Made by a program: the position numbers and the translations under genes. Below the pieces are notes generated by a model. It worked only from the letters and a program-made list of their open reading frames with translations. It was not told the origin of the DNA and made no database searches. This document shows positions 33,101 to 44,514 of a DNA stretch of 64,000 bases, piece by piece. How positions within the stretch are numbered: position 1 is the first letter of the stretch; every line of letters begins with the position of its first letter. Location of the stretch: the NCBI GenBank assembly GCA_905221605.1, contig CAJNDS010002853.1, positions 1 to 64,000 on the forward strand. The letters run 5' to 3'. Source of the DNA: Symbiodinium natans (lineage: Eukaryota; Sar; Dinophyceae; Suessiales; Symbiodiniaceae).

Positions 33101-35085
33101 CCGAATCGGCGGATTCGCTCGAGCTCCCTGACAAGGAGGAGCTTTCAAAAAGTGATAGCTCTGCCTTGCTGAGTCTTGCTCACGCCTCAGCAAGCCAGCG
33201 AGAGCTGGGCGAACTCGCCCAGGCAGAGGAGCCAAGCTGGCACTCAACGGGCTCCTTTGCAGAGAGCAGCAGCCTCAAAAAGTGCCTTTCCCCCTAGAGC
33301 TGCGCTACGAATCACCTGGCCCAGCGGTTGCAGTTTTGACTCTTCTCCAAGGCTCAGAGCCGGCAAAGGATCTGAGGTGTCGGTGCCAGCAGAGAAGAAG
33401 TCCCGTGGACCTCCTGAAGGAACAGATTTGTGCTCGAGCTTTGCAAGCCAACTTCTGGAAAGTAACATGGTATAACGGCAACCTGGCCAAAGCAACATTG
33501 CATTGGAACTCGCTTGGACATCCTAAATCGCGAATGCGGCTCGCCACATACCAGGCTCCTTCGAGGGGGCCTTGCAAGGTCAACCTCAACAACCTGGCGC
33601 TGAAGGCGCGATGGAAAAGATCCTCCTGAGCTCGGTATGTCATGTCTAATGTCCTGCACAGCTTGCCTGAATGTCCGGCTCTTGCTCATACCGTTCATAC
33701 CCTTATTTATGGCCATCGCTCCGTGATCCGTCGTCGGACATCACGGACAAGCCGCACAGGAGTACCTGCAACGTAGTAGCATCTTGAGGGACGTTGCCGA
33801 GCAACCCTACTGCGGCACGCACCACTCCCCGTGATTCTGATGCTAGTGAATAAACGCGGTCAAGAAAAACTAAACATTGAACTGTGTTCCTGCAAGGGGC
33901 CAACACCCATCTGACCCTGCTGCATTCTCGCTTCTACCCATCTGTCCCAAAAAAATCGTTTCCCCCCAAAGTCCAGGAAGCCAACATGTGCAAGAGGGGC
34001 GTGGTCGCTTGCAGTCGATCATGCTCCTTAGGTTGTGCAACACAGCATGACTTCTCGCAGCCTCACAACTCATCCGTGAAACCGTACCTCCAGCAACTTC
34101 ATTGCTTGCCAGGTCTCTGTGCAAAGCTAAGCTCTGGGTCTGTGCTGCTGGCCACACGGACCTCGCTTAGAAAAGCTGCGTCATGCCTCCCATGGGCCAC
34201 TAAGCACCGGACGCCCTCGGAGTTCGGCACAGCATACCTGCCGATCAAAAGTGTTGGAACTACTCCCGGACAATAACTCCCAAAATCTGGTTGCCATGAG
34301 TATCAGCCATGTAACTATTTGGCATCTTTCGTGCGCCTCTCTTATTCCTATTCTGGAACCTGAACTGTTATGGCTCTCAAATGCGATTCTGTATTGGAAA
34401 TGCTCATTCTTGTTTCGGCCGCCTGAGACAGCCTTGATAGGCAGGATTGCTGCGTTTCCTTCCCCAGACGTCATGTGAGCATTCATATATCACAACCAGG
34501 GCCAATAAAAGAAAACGAAATACCAAGGCCACCCAAACAAGTGGTAATCATGAAGCTTTGGAGTTCCCATGGTCGTCTCCACCATGTGTGCTGAACAAAC
34601 TTTTGTTTGAAGGACTACTTGCACCTTCCATGCACAAGTGTCTTAGTACTAGTTGCTGTGACGAACTGCATTTCGTCCCTGTTGTGCAGGGAGATGCTCA
34701 TTACGCCGAAAACTCCCGTGGCAAGCCAAAGCTAAACTAGAGCTTCTGTGAGCCCTACTACTAATCGGTGTCCCATGCGCCATCTCAAGCAAGCATCTGA
34801 ACCCAGGCAGATGCGAAGAGCAAGCGCAAATCGTGCGTCATGCAAAGCGGCCAGCGCCTGGGACGCTCCGGTGCTGCAGCCACAGGGCATCGAGGAAGTG
34901 GGGATATCTCCTTACTGCTCAGAAAACTGAATCACGGGACTCGGAAGGTCTGTGTGCAAGGCCGGTCCTCCGGAGGAATGTCGAACAGCTCCTCGTTTCA
35001 AGCCATGCAAGAACTGCATGCAACTACGTTTCCAACGAGTGAATAACAATTGAACGTCTTGCCAAAATGAGTTTGTTGTCCTTTA
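30140..35085. other. No gene recognised; may hold 3' exons of the M16 gene
   Basis: Mixed-composition, non-tandem sequence with many short frames on both strands. I searched the minus strand for the rest of the M16 peptidase (expected beyond 35091) and found no convincing match. A weak repeat of GCCTGA[GA]CCTC lies at about 31975-32210, and single TTTAGGG-like units at about 31247. Confidence 0.45.
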
Positions 35086-35090
35086 TTTGC

Positions 35091-35693
35091 ATCTCGACGA
35101 GAGATTCATCGAAATCACCAACAGCCACAATCGCCATACGTGCCGGATGATAAAACCTTCCACAAGCAGCACAATTCATGCCTGAATGAATGACCCCACC
35201 TAAACCTAAACCAGCCGAACATCGAAAATCAGAGCCCGGCTTTTGATAGAAGTGTCGAAGCGTTTGGGATGACACCGAACGGATGACATCCTCCTTCCTG
35301 AGATGTTGTTGTTTGCTGCCCGTCAGCCCGTCAGCCATTCTTCGCGAAGATCGCTAGTGATGTGCTTTGCCAAGTATCCCAATAGGGAGTCGCTCGCAGT
35401 ATCTGCAACCAGCACCACAAAGTGCCTTGCCATGGAATCGACAAGAAATTTGCAGAACCATCCAGCAAAAATATCAGAACAATCAAAACTGCCTGGATGT
35501 ACCTCTCGCTGAGGCGCCCCTGGGCACTGCGACTTTCGCGCCATTCCTGCGAGAACCACGATTGCAAAAAGCTCCCGGTTACACTCTGAAAAGGCACGTT
35601 CAAATCAGGACTTGCATCCTCCAAGACGACTTTTCGCTCTTTCTCTAAATCCTCATCCGAGATCCGAGTGAAATACGCAAATTCGCGCAAAAC
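35091..35693 (-). CDS. M16 metallopeptidase, second exon cluster (five exons)
   Basis: Minus-strand exons read in order: 35693-35616 (VLREFAYFTRIS, then DLEKERKVVLED), 35546-35493 (EWRESRSAQGRLSERY), 35425-35379 (RYCERLPIG), 35297-35241 (EDVIRSVSSQTLRHFYQK) and 35156-about 35091 (FYHPARMAIVAVGDFDES). Joined, these follow the M16 (pitrilysin/PqqL-like) pattern: LEKER..VLEE, the RLPIG...VI segment, then FYQKWYHP.RMAVVAVGDF. Donors used include GCAAGTC, GCAGTT, GATACT and GCCGGG, so GC and probably GA donors; acceptors are AG/G. The third zinc ligand (Glu) of M16 is expected in the first of these exons. Together with 47178-48003 they form one gene. The C-terminal M16 domain was not found downstream. 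Confidence 0.75.
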
Positions 35694-36529
35694 CTTCCTT
35701 AGCTGATGCCATGACACGTGTAAGACAGAAGTCGTCGGAACCAATAAAGCAGCAGGGTGCACCTCGCCACGTTCTACGAGTATTCTCCGACACCCGGAAA
35801 CTCAGCATGCAATGGCAGGGAAATGCTGCGGGAAAAGAATGAATGCCAACCGAACAAGTGCACCGCGCAGTCCCACTTCTAGCGCCATGCCTGAGAACCG
35901 GAGCACACAAGATCACACAAAAGCAAAAACGGACCAGCTTTGCTTAGTGAACGCACTGCACGGTGTTTTATGTTGTGAGTGGCTATTCAGTTGAACGGCT
36001 GAAGGAAGGCTATTGTTGCTATTCCCACTTGCAGACGCGGCGGAAGTTTCCAATGCGAGGATGTTTTCTGTTAGGGGCGTCCTCGCCTCAAGTGCAATTG
36101 CCTGAGAGATTGCGATGTTGAACACGAGTTGTGTTGGGATTGGCCAAGTGCTGTGCCGGCTGCTTGGGTAGGATCTGTGCGATCGGAGCTTGGTCGCAAG
36201 CCAGGAAACAGGCGGCATTGGTCAAAGGCTTGACGCCCAATACAATGCTGACACGGAAGCGCAGGCCCGAGCTTTAGCCCGTTGGCAGCTCACCGGCGCT
36301 GCCTGGGTTGACGCGGTGCTCGTGGGCCTCTTGATTAATTTGGTTGTTACGCCCATGTCGAGGCGCCCGGAGTTTCATAGCAGTGAGCAGCTTCCTTGTC
36401 TTTCGGAAGGCCCAACGTCATTTTTGGCACGTCGTTGTTATCTTTTTTTTTCTCACGCACCTTTTTACTCGCGGGGAGTCTGCTCTCTTCCTGCTGCTGC
36501 GGCTGCTGCTGCTGCTGCTGCCGCTGCTA

Positions 36530-38250
36530 CTACGAGCAGTGGGTCCAGGGCGGCAGCGGCCCATGCCCCGGCCTGCTGGGCTGGGGCGGGGGGGCACCCG
36601 CAAGGAGCTCCCCCAGAGCGAGCTCCTGCCCGTCGAGCGGGTCAACCGGTTCACCCACTGGAATCTCTAGCTGCGTGCACGCGTGGGCGCGGAGCGCCGC
36701 GAGCGCTGCCAGGGTGGTCCACCGGTGCACCATCGCTTGGCGGGCCGCGGCCGCGCACCATGGCGCGCGTTGGCGCGCGCGGGCGCGTGCGAGCAAGCGC
36801 AGGAAGGTGAGGGTGCTCTGGCTGAAGCACCCGCCCAGTTCAACAGACGACCAGCTTGCTAGCCGAAGGGGGAGTTGGGCTCGCCGCGCGCTCAGTTCCG
36901 GCATCGTCCCCGTGTCCCCGCCCCCCGCCAGCAGAGTTGCTAGGCAGCTGTGGAACTGGTTCGCAGTATGCTCTGGCGGGCCTGTGACGTATACGTCGTC
37001 GAGGCAGGCGAAGAGTTGGTCCGTCGAGCGCACGCGGGCTTGCACTGCCGTCAACGCCGCATGCTGCCCCAATGCGGACAGGGCTGGCATTAGGGGGTCC
37101 CCCTGTTCCCCACCTTCTCCCTGGCGCACTTCGTGCGCTGTGCCTTGCCTCATGCCGGTTGAGGAACTGCGACGCCGCGAACAAGCGTTCCTGGCGGGGC
37201 ACTGGCCCGAACTGCTCCGCCATGGCGCAGCCGCAGCAACACCAGCGCCGAGGGATGCGGCCCGGCCGTCCGAGGGTAATGTAGCAAACGGGGCAGAGGC
37301 CGAAGATGTCGACCTCCGCCGTCGCTCCGAACGAGCTTCAGCTCTAGCCCACCTTGGTGAGCTTTCCGCGGCGGCCAAGACGCTTACTGCTTTGACGCGG
37401 GATTGGCCTGGGGCACGGATTAACAGCATGCGGGGCGCCAACATGAAGAGCTTCCATCCGTCACACTCGTCTTCGATAGTGGCGGCGTCGCGCAACGTCT
37501 CCAACGCCGTTCGAAAGGCAGTGCGCAGCAGTCCTCTGAGTTGGCGAGGCGGCGTTTGGAAAGTGTAGACACGCTGGCTAAGGAGCTCGCTGAGCTGCAG
37601 CGGGCGGAGGATGCCGAGGTGGCTGCGCAGTGTCGGCGACGAGGCGGGGTGTGCCGGCACAGGCTCTGGGACTGCCTCGGCATCATCCTCCTGGGCGTGC
37701 GCGGCGCCGCATGCTGGGTCACCGCGGCGGCAGCGTCCACGGCCCTTCCCCCGTGCACCACGTCCTCGGCGCCCGCGTCCATTTGGGTTTCCGCCGTTCG
37801 CCGCGGCGGCGGCCATGACTCCGTCGTCGGCGTCCGGGGTCAGTGCCAAGCTGGCCGCCCGCGTGTCTGCTTGCATGCGCAATGCGATGTCATGCGCAAT
37901 GCGATGTCATGCGCCTCGGTGGCCGTGGCGAGTCCCCCGAATGCTTCGAGCAACGCCGATTGCGCTGCGGCAGACAGGTACCCTTCGTCATCCATACACG
38001 CGGCGACGGCTGCCCCGAGGCTCAGCGGCGCTGCTTGGGGCAACGCGGCAAGTTCGGCCACGAGAACTTCGTCCCGTGGCGAAAATTGCTCCTGCGCCTC
38101 GCTGGCGTCGAGTTGGGCAACGGCATGCATTTGCCGGGCCAGGGTGCGCGGGTCAACCGGCCACGAGTCGCGCAATGCGCGGACCACGTCAAGCCAACGT
38201 TGGCCTATGCGCGCCTCTTGGCTCCATGCCCGGCAGGCGGCATCGGTGAG
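36530..38250 (-). pseudogene. Decayed reverse transcriptase of a dinoflagellate-type retroelement
   Basis: The minus-strand frame 37882-36530 is open for ~450 residues but is a patchwork. It contains WKLFMLAPRMLLIRAPGQSR, the RT fingers motif EGGEQGDPLMPALSALGQHA, and the active-site strand LFACLDDVYVTG (LDD in place of the usual FADD/YADD). Near the end is QLEIPVGEPVDPLDGQELAL. The segment between APGQSR and GGEQGD is scrambled by frameshift, and much of the thumb region is missing. A further minus-strand part at 38187-37840 (DPRTLARQMHAVAQLDASEA) fits the N-terminal region of the same family. GC content is much higher than in the surroundings. The frame on the plus strand is a shadow. It lies within the large M16 intron, in the same orientation. 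Confidence 0.65.
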
Positions 38251-38399
38251 GTGACCAGCCGCTTCCTTGCATCATGTGGGGGTTGTTCGATATTCTTGTG
38301 CCGATGAGTGACCATTTAATACCCCTTGCGCCCGCCCTTGCGCGTTCTTGCGCACTTCTTGCGCGCGCACCAGTTTTTTGCATAATATCTATATGTTGA

Positions 38400-38470
38400 A
38401 CTCTAAACCCTACATGTACAACCCAAAACTCCCAAAACCCTTAACCCCGAAAGCCCTAAACCCTTTCGTA
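38400..38470. repeat. Short CCCTAAA-type tract
   Basis: Contains CTCTAAACCCTACATG, CCCAAAACTCCCAAAACCC and GCCCTAAACCC; a degenerate telomere-type remnant. Confidence 0.7.
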
Positions 38471-38789
38471 CTGCAGCTTTCAATCTTAGGTTGGTGAAGA
38501 GCCGTGGCAGGCACAAGACCCCATGGAACTGAGCCACGTCAACACGCGCACGTTCAGATATGCCATGCTTGAGGGTTAAAGGTTGAGCGCTTGTCTCTGC
38601 TCCTTGGCGATTTCTTGTTGCAAAGCCTCTGGGCCCATGCCTTCCGTGGCGACGCACGGCTTGAGCCGCCCTTGCGCGTTTCTTGCGCCAATCTTGCGCA
38701 AGAAATGCCGACACGTCTACGACCTCACTGGCCTATCAAGCCATACTACTATACTATACGGTTGTAACCGCCCGCCGGTCATATGAAGC

Positions 38790-39760
38790 CCAAATACGCT
38801 GAAACCTGCACTGGGTGCGTTTAGGGGCGGTCCCTAAACGCACTCGCATTGGGGCTTGAGGGTTAAGGGGCAGGATATTCTATCAGTATGAACCCCAAAT
38901 AGGCTGAAGCCTGCACCACGGGTGCGTTTAGGGGCGGTCCCTAAACGCACTCGCATTGGGGCTTGAGGGTTAAGGGGCAGGATATTCTATCAGTAGGAAC
39001 CCCAAATAGGCTGAACCTGCACCACGGGTGCGTTTAGGGGCGGTCCCTAAATGCACTCGCATTGGGGCTTGAGGGTTAAGGGGCAGGATATTCTATCAAT
39101 ATGAACCCCAAGTAGGCTGAAGCCCGCACCACGGGTGCGTTTAGGGGCGGTCCCTAAACGCACTCGCATTGGGGCTTGAGGGTTAAGGGGCAGGATATTC
39201 TATCAGTATGAACCCCAAATAGGCTGAAGCCTGCACCACGGGTGCGTTTAGGGGCGGTCCCTAAACGCACTCGCATTGGGGCTTGAGGGTTAAGGGGCAG
39301 GATATTCTATCAGTATGAACCCCAAATAGGCTGAAGCCTGCACCACGGGTGCGTTTAGGGGCGGTCCCTAAACGCACTCGCATTGGGGCTTGAGGGTTAA
39401 GGGGCAGGATATTCTATCAGTATGAACCCCAAATAGGCTGAAGTCTGCACCACCGGTGCGTTTAGGGGCGGTCCCTAAACGCACTCGCATTGGGGCGTGA
39501 GGGTTAAGGGCAGGATATTCTATCAGTATGAACCCCAAATAGGCTGAAGCCTGCACCACGGGTGCGTTTAGGGGCGGTCCCTAAACGCACTCGCATTGGG
39601 GCTTGAGGGTTAAGGGGCAAGATATTCTATCAGTATGAACCCCAAATAGGCTGAACCCTGCACCACGGGTGCGTTTAGGGGCGGTCCCTAAGCGCACTCG
39701 CATTGGGGCTTGAGGGTTCAGGGGCAGGATATTCTATCAATATGAACCCACATAGGCAGA
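38790..39760. repeat. 107 base satellite, nine copies, each with a TTTAGGG hairpin
   Basis: The unit contains TGCGTTTAGGG-GCGGT-CCCTAAACGCA, a perfect 11 base stem with a short loop. This is followed by CTCGCATTGGGGCTTGAGGG, TTAAGGGGCAGGATATTCTA and GAACCCCAAATAGGCTGAAG. Copies are nearly identical. The first lacks part of its start and the last diverges after 39740. The stem embeds a telomere-type heptamer in each arm. Confidence 0.9.
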
Positions 39761-40033
39761 AGCATTCCTTCTAAACGCAATCGGGTTTGCCACGATGTTC
39801 TTATGTATAGATGGCTTTGTCTTGTATATAGATACATTAGCTATGATAAAATACACCCCTGCGCGCACTTGCGCCCGCCCTTGCGCGCTCTTGCGCCCAC
39901 ACCACGTTTGAAAGGCTTTTTCAAGAGTGGCCTTATGAATAAATCGCCGCTGTAGTACTACGTCAAGAGCCGGGGGTTTAGAACAACCCTTATGTATTGT
40001 TGTCGAGTCGCCGTGTATGGTGATGCTGTTACG

Positions 40034-40560
40034 TCATGTATTATGTTTCACTTTCTGACCATAACACATGGTCGTTCGAAGACAAGTCTCTCTCGGGTCG
40101 TTGCCCCGGCGCGCACGTATTCCGGGTGGCCGACCGGCATGCCCAACACAAGCAAGCCGCACTCCGCCAGGGGTCGGTCCCCGCGCCACACGTCCGTGCC
40201 CAGCTCGGCCACTCCGGGTGGTGGCGGGCCCCCTGCCGGGCTGTAGACACGGATTTTGCCTACATTGGAAGCGATGCCGCACTCATCTTCGACGCGGTGA
40301 ACCACCGCGTCGCGGCACTCCCTCGCACACGGTCCCGATTGGTGACGACGCAGCGGTCGTCAAGAAAGGCAAGGAGGCTCCCGGAGCGTGCGAGGCATGC
40401 GGTCGAGCTGGGGGGAAAGTGCGCGCCAACTGTGCTGCCAGCAGGGCCAGAGCACACGATCGCGAAAGTGTGGGGTCTGCGACGCGCGGTCATGCGGTCA
40501 ATCTTCGGCACCTGGCACTACTGGTCCACGTGCTGTAAGGTGCGCCATTTCTGGTAAGGC
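40034..40560 (-). pseudogene. Reverse transcriptase fragment, same family as 36530-38250
   Basis: Minus-strand frames contain SLLAFLDDRCVVTNRDRVR (active-site strand, LDD type), then IASNVGKIRVYSPAGGP and PGVAELGTDVWRGDRPLAEC, then LLVLGMPVGHPEYVRA. This matches the region after the RT active site in the dinoflagellate RT family recalled above. The pieces lie in two frames, so at least one frameshift is present. The fragment stops against the ~66 base minisatellite at 40590; matching upstream parts lie beyond it at 42700-43120. Confidence 0.65.
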
Positions 40561-40589
40561 GTCGAGGAGCACACAGATGTCCTCGCACC

Positions 40590-42690
40590 AGGACCGCCGA
40601 AACATGGCCCAGTTTCGGGCTTCCTGTCCACGCGCTCCGCCATTGCCAGTTCGTGAAGCGTCACCAAGTTCCGTGTTTCTCGTCCGCGCCGACGACATTG
40701 CAAGATCGTGGAGCGTAGCCCAGTTTCGGGTTTCTTGTCCTTGCGCTCCGCCGGCGAAAGCATTGCCAGCTCGTGTCGCGCGGCCCCGTTTCGGGTTTCC
40801 TGTCCAGCTTAGCCCAGTTTCGGGGATTCCCGCCCGCGCGTTCCGACGGCGTAAACATTGCCAGTTCGTGGAGCGTAACCCAGTTTCGCACGTCCTTTCC
40901 GCGCGCTCGCCAGCAAAAACATTGCCAGTTCTTTCGGGTTTCCTGTCCGCGCGCGCCGGCAAAAACATTGCCAGTTTGTGGAGGGTAGCCCAGTTTCGGG
41001 TTTCCTGTCCGCGCTCCGCCAGCGAAAATATTGCCAGTTCGTGGAGCGTAGTTACGGGTTTCCTGCCCGCGCTCCGCCAGCGAGAATATTTTATTGCCAG
41101 TTCGTGGAGCGTGGCCCAGTTTCGGGTTTCCGGTCCCTACGCTCCATCAGCGGCAGCATTGTTGTGGAGCGTAGCCCAGTTTCGGATATCCTGTCCGCGC
41201 GCTCTGCTGGCGAAACCATTGCCAGTTCGCGGAGGGTACGCCAGTTTCGGGCTTCCTGTCCGCGTGCTCCGCCAGCGAAACATTGCCAGTTCGTGTAGCG
41301 TAGCCCCAGTTTTGGGTTTCCTGTTCGTGTATCCACCGGCAAGACATTGAAAAACATTGCCAAAAACATTGCCAGTTCGTGAATCGTAACTCAGTTTCGG
41401 GTTTCCTGTCCGCGCGCTCCGCCGGCGAAAACATTGCCAGTTCGTGGGCAGTGGCCCCGTTTCGGTGTTCCTGTCCGCGCTCCGCCGGCGAAAACATTGC
41501 CAGTTCGTGGAGCGCAGCCCTCTGCCGGCCAAAACATTGCCAGTTCGTGGAACGTAACCCAATTTCGGGGTTTCCTGTCCGCGCCCTCCGCCGGCGAAAA
41601 CATTGCCAGTTCGTGGAGCGTAGCCCAGGTTCGGCTTTCCTGTCCGCGCGCTCCGCCGGCGAAAACATTCCCAGCTCGCGGAGCATAGCCTATTTTTCGG
41701 GTTTCCTGTCCGCGCGCTCCGCCGGCGAAAGCATTGCCAGCTCGTGGAGTGTAGCCCAGTTTCGGTTTTCTCTCCGCGCGCTCCGCCAGCGAAAACATTG
41801 CCAGTTCGTGGAGCGTAGCCCAGTTTTGGGTTTGCGATGGTTTGCGGTCCCCGCGCTCCATCAGTGGAAGCATTGTTGTGGAGCGTAACCCAGTTTCGGA
41901 TATCCTGCCCGCGCGCTCGGCCGGCGAAACCATTGCCAGTTCGCGGCGGGTGCGCCAGTTTCGGGCTTCCTGTCCACGCGCTCCGCCAGCGAAACGTTGC
42001 CAGTTCGTGGAGCGTAGCCCCAGTTTTGGGTTTCCTGTTCGCGCACTCCGCCGGCGAAAACATTGCCAGTTCGTGAAGCGGAGCCCAGTTTCGGGGTCCC
42101 CGTCCGCGCGCTCCGCCGGCGAAAGCATTGCCAGTTCGTGGAGCATTGGCCCCGTTTCGGCTTTCCTGTCCGCACTCCGCCGGCGAAAACATTGCCAATT
42201 CGTGGAGCGTAGCCCAGTCCGCGCCCTCCGCCGGCCAAAACATTGCCACTGTGGAGCGTAACCCAGTTTCGGGGTTTACTGTCCACGCGCTCCGCCGGCG
42301 AAAACGTTGCCCAGTTTCGGCATTCCTGTCCGCGCGCTCCGCCGGCGAAAACATTGCCAGCTCGCGGAGCACAGCCTATTTTTCGGGTTTCCTGTCCGCG
42401 TGCTCCGGCGGCGAAAACCTTGCCAGCTCGTGCAGCGTAACCCAGTTTCGGCTTTCTCTCCGCGCGCTCCGCCGCCGAAAACATTGCCAGTTCGTGGCGC
42501 GTAAACCCGTTTTGGGTTTCCTGTCCGCGTGTTCTGCCGGCCATAGTCCGTGGGGCGTAGCCCAGTTTCGGGTTTTTTAGTCCGCGCGCCCCGCCGGCGA
42601 AAACATTTCCAGTTCCGTCCGCGCGCTCCGCCGGCGAAAACATTGCCAGTTCGTGGAGCGTCGCCCAGTTTCGGGTTTCCTGTCCGAGAG
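40590..42690. repeat. ~66 base minisatellite, about 30 copies
   Basis: The unit reads approximately GCCAGTTCGTGGAGCGTAGC, CCAGTTTCGGGTTTCCTGTC and CGCGCGCTCCGCCGGCGAAA ACATT. Lengths vary around 63-69, and two sub-blocks (41090-41340 and 41830-42060) look like higher-order duplicates sharing GCTCCATCAG and GCATTGTTGTGGAGCGTA. Frames of up to 411 codons open on the minus strand only because the period is near a multiple of three. Confidence 0.9.
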
Positions 42691-42699
42691 CAGCTTGGC

Positions 42700-43120
42700 C
42701 CAGAGGCCCAGAGCGACTGGCCAAAAAGGCTGGCAACATTGTGCATCGCGCATTCGCAACCAACGCTTTCCAGCCGCTTGCGAATCAAGGACGCGCTCGC
42801 CAAGGTCAGGGCTTAAAGGGTAACCCTCCTTGGTGAAAGCGTCGTGCGCGGTCACCCCGCTGGAGGCTGCTGCCACACGTAAGTCGAGGTGCCAATCCAA
42901 AGGCGTGCAAACGGCAAGAGCGATGACGCCGCAGGAACGTCCCGCAACTCACGGAACACGGGCGCAGGCGGCGGATTCTGGGCCAACGCGCTGCTCAGTG
43001 CGTGTTGGTGTAGTCGATGCATCCGCAAGCGGGTTTGCAAACTGCTGGGCAAGTGCGGGCCAAGATTGGGTTTGCGCAGCGCGACAACGCATCCAAGTCC
43101 GAGGGCTGGCACGATCGCAA
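42700..43120 (-). pseudogene. Reverse transcriptase fragment upstream of the minisatellite
   Basis: The minus strand encodes FRELRDVPAASSLLPFARLW and IGTSTYVWQQP, resembling the segment just before the GGEQGD motif in the same RT family. The GEQGD motif itself is not seen. Coordinates and orientation fit one RT gene running 43.1 to 40.0 kb, split by the minisatellite. Confidence is limited because only a short stretch is recognisable. Confidence 0.4.
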
Positions 43121-43124
43121 GCCA

Positions 43125-44315
43125 ATTGCATCCAATTGCGATGCAACTTCAGAAAAGGCTTGGCATGCATCATCGTCATCGAGCCGCTCAATATTTGCAC
43201 AATTTTATGTTTTTGTTCCTCGCACCTTTTGCGTCTGCACACGCTGGTCTGAGATGGTCCGAGAGGCGCTGCCACGGGGAGTCGCTGCGTATCGCTGCAT
43301 GCAGTTCACGGACACAGGTCATCGAGGACGTCACTGAACAGGGCGGTCCCAAACACGTCTACACCGCTTCGTACGATTGGTGCTGAGCTCGTCGAGGAGG
43401 TCTTGCGACTGGCCGCGCGCGGGCTGCTCAACTGCGAGCTCCAACCTCGCGATTCCACAGCGGTGGTCTGAGGTGGGACTTCGATTTGGTAACGGAGTTG
43501 CGTCGAGGCTGCAGGGGCTGACCGCGCGACGGAGGGGACCGTGGTGGGACGTGCCGCAAGGTCGAGGACTCATTGGCCTCTTCGGAACAACCCGGTGGCA
43601 AATGATCTTTCAGCCTTTCCCCGGCTTGTTGAAGAGTTGGGGCGAGGGCACGAGCAAGATACGTCACTTCCACCACATCAATGTACATCCGGGAAACTTG
43701 TTTCTGTTTGTGCAGTTTGCCACTGCCCTAATTTATGTGCGACAGTGGGGTCGCGGCCTCGAATGGTAGCTTCTGTTGCGAAACCCACGTCTTGACTGTG
43801 GTGCAAAATGTACACCGACTGAGCTGCTCAACTGTTCCAAGACCGGTCTGTACTGCTAGCATAGCTATCCTGCGTAGTACGTATCAATCGCAAAAACAAC
43901 TCGGTAATGTCGACATGTAACGGAAAAAAAGGTCACCTGTTCCCGCTGGACTTTGGTACCCACCGCCGCCTGGAGCCGTAACACATATCGTCATATCGTT
44001 TTACTACTGTTGGCGCTAGAACATGCCGCTGGCACAGTTCAGAGCGTCGCACGCCCGTGACGACTTGCACTCCCAACGAAACGAAGCACAGTGTGTCACG
44101 CAGATTGCGATGTACTTTCCAAGCCGGGACGTGGTGCAGTCTGGTGGGGCCTCGGGTCGCCACCTGTTTTGCTGTAACCTAGGTCCTTTCAAGTTTGGCA
44201 CGAAAAAATCGAGAGGGCAACCAGAAATTGTTCGAACTTACGTCTCCGAAAAGTGGCGACACCTTGTCACACAACAGCATTCGCAATCTCGTCTATGAGT
44301 TTTTGTCGACGCAGA
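43125..44315. other. No gene recognised
   Basis: Short frames only. Minus-strand 43573-43331 may be further RT debris (ARLELAVEQPARGQSQDLLD), but I cannot confirm it. Confidence 0.4.
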
Positions 44316-44320
44316 CTTGC

Positions 44321-44387
<67 letters not shown>

Positions 44388-44480
44388 TGTGTGTGTGTAG
44401 TCTGTGTGTGTGTGGGTAGTGTGTGGGTAGTGTGTGGGTAGTGTGTGGGTAGTGTGTGGGTAGTGTGTGTGTGTGTGTGT

Positions 44481-44514
<34 letters not shown>

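Noticed and set aside
36396-37568. 390-codon plus-strand frame
   Set aside because: Antisense shadow of the high-GC minus-strand RT pseudogene, which carries the recognisable motifs.
38790-39760. CRISPR-like array
   Set aside because: The 107 base units repeat in full with no unique spacers; it is a satellite in a eukaryotic genome.
41137-42763. 411- and 300-codon minus-strand frames rich in ETGLRSTNWQCFRRR
   Set aside because: Translation of the ~66 base minisatellite.
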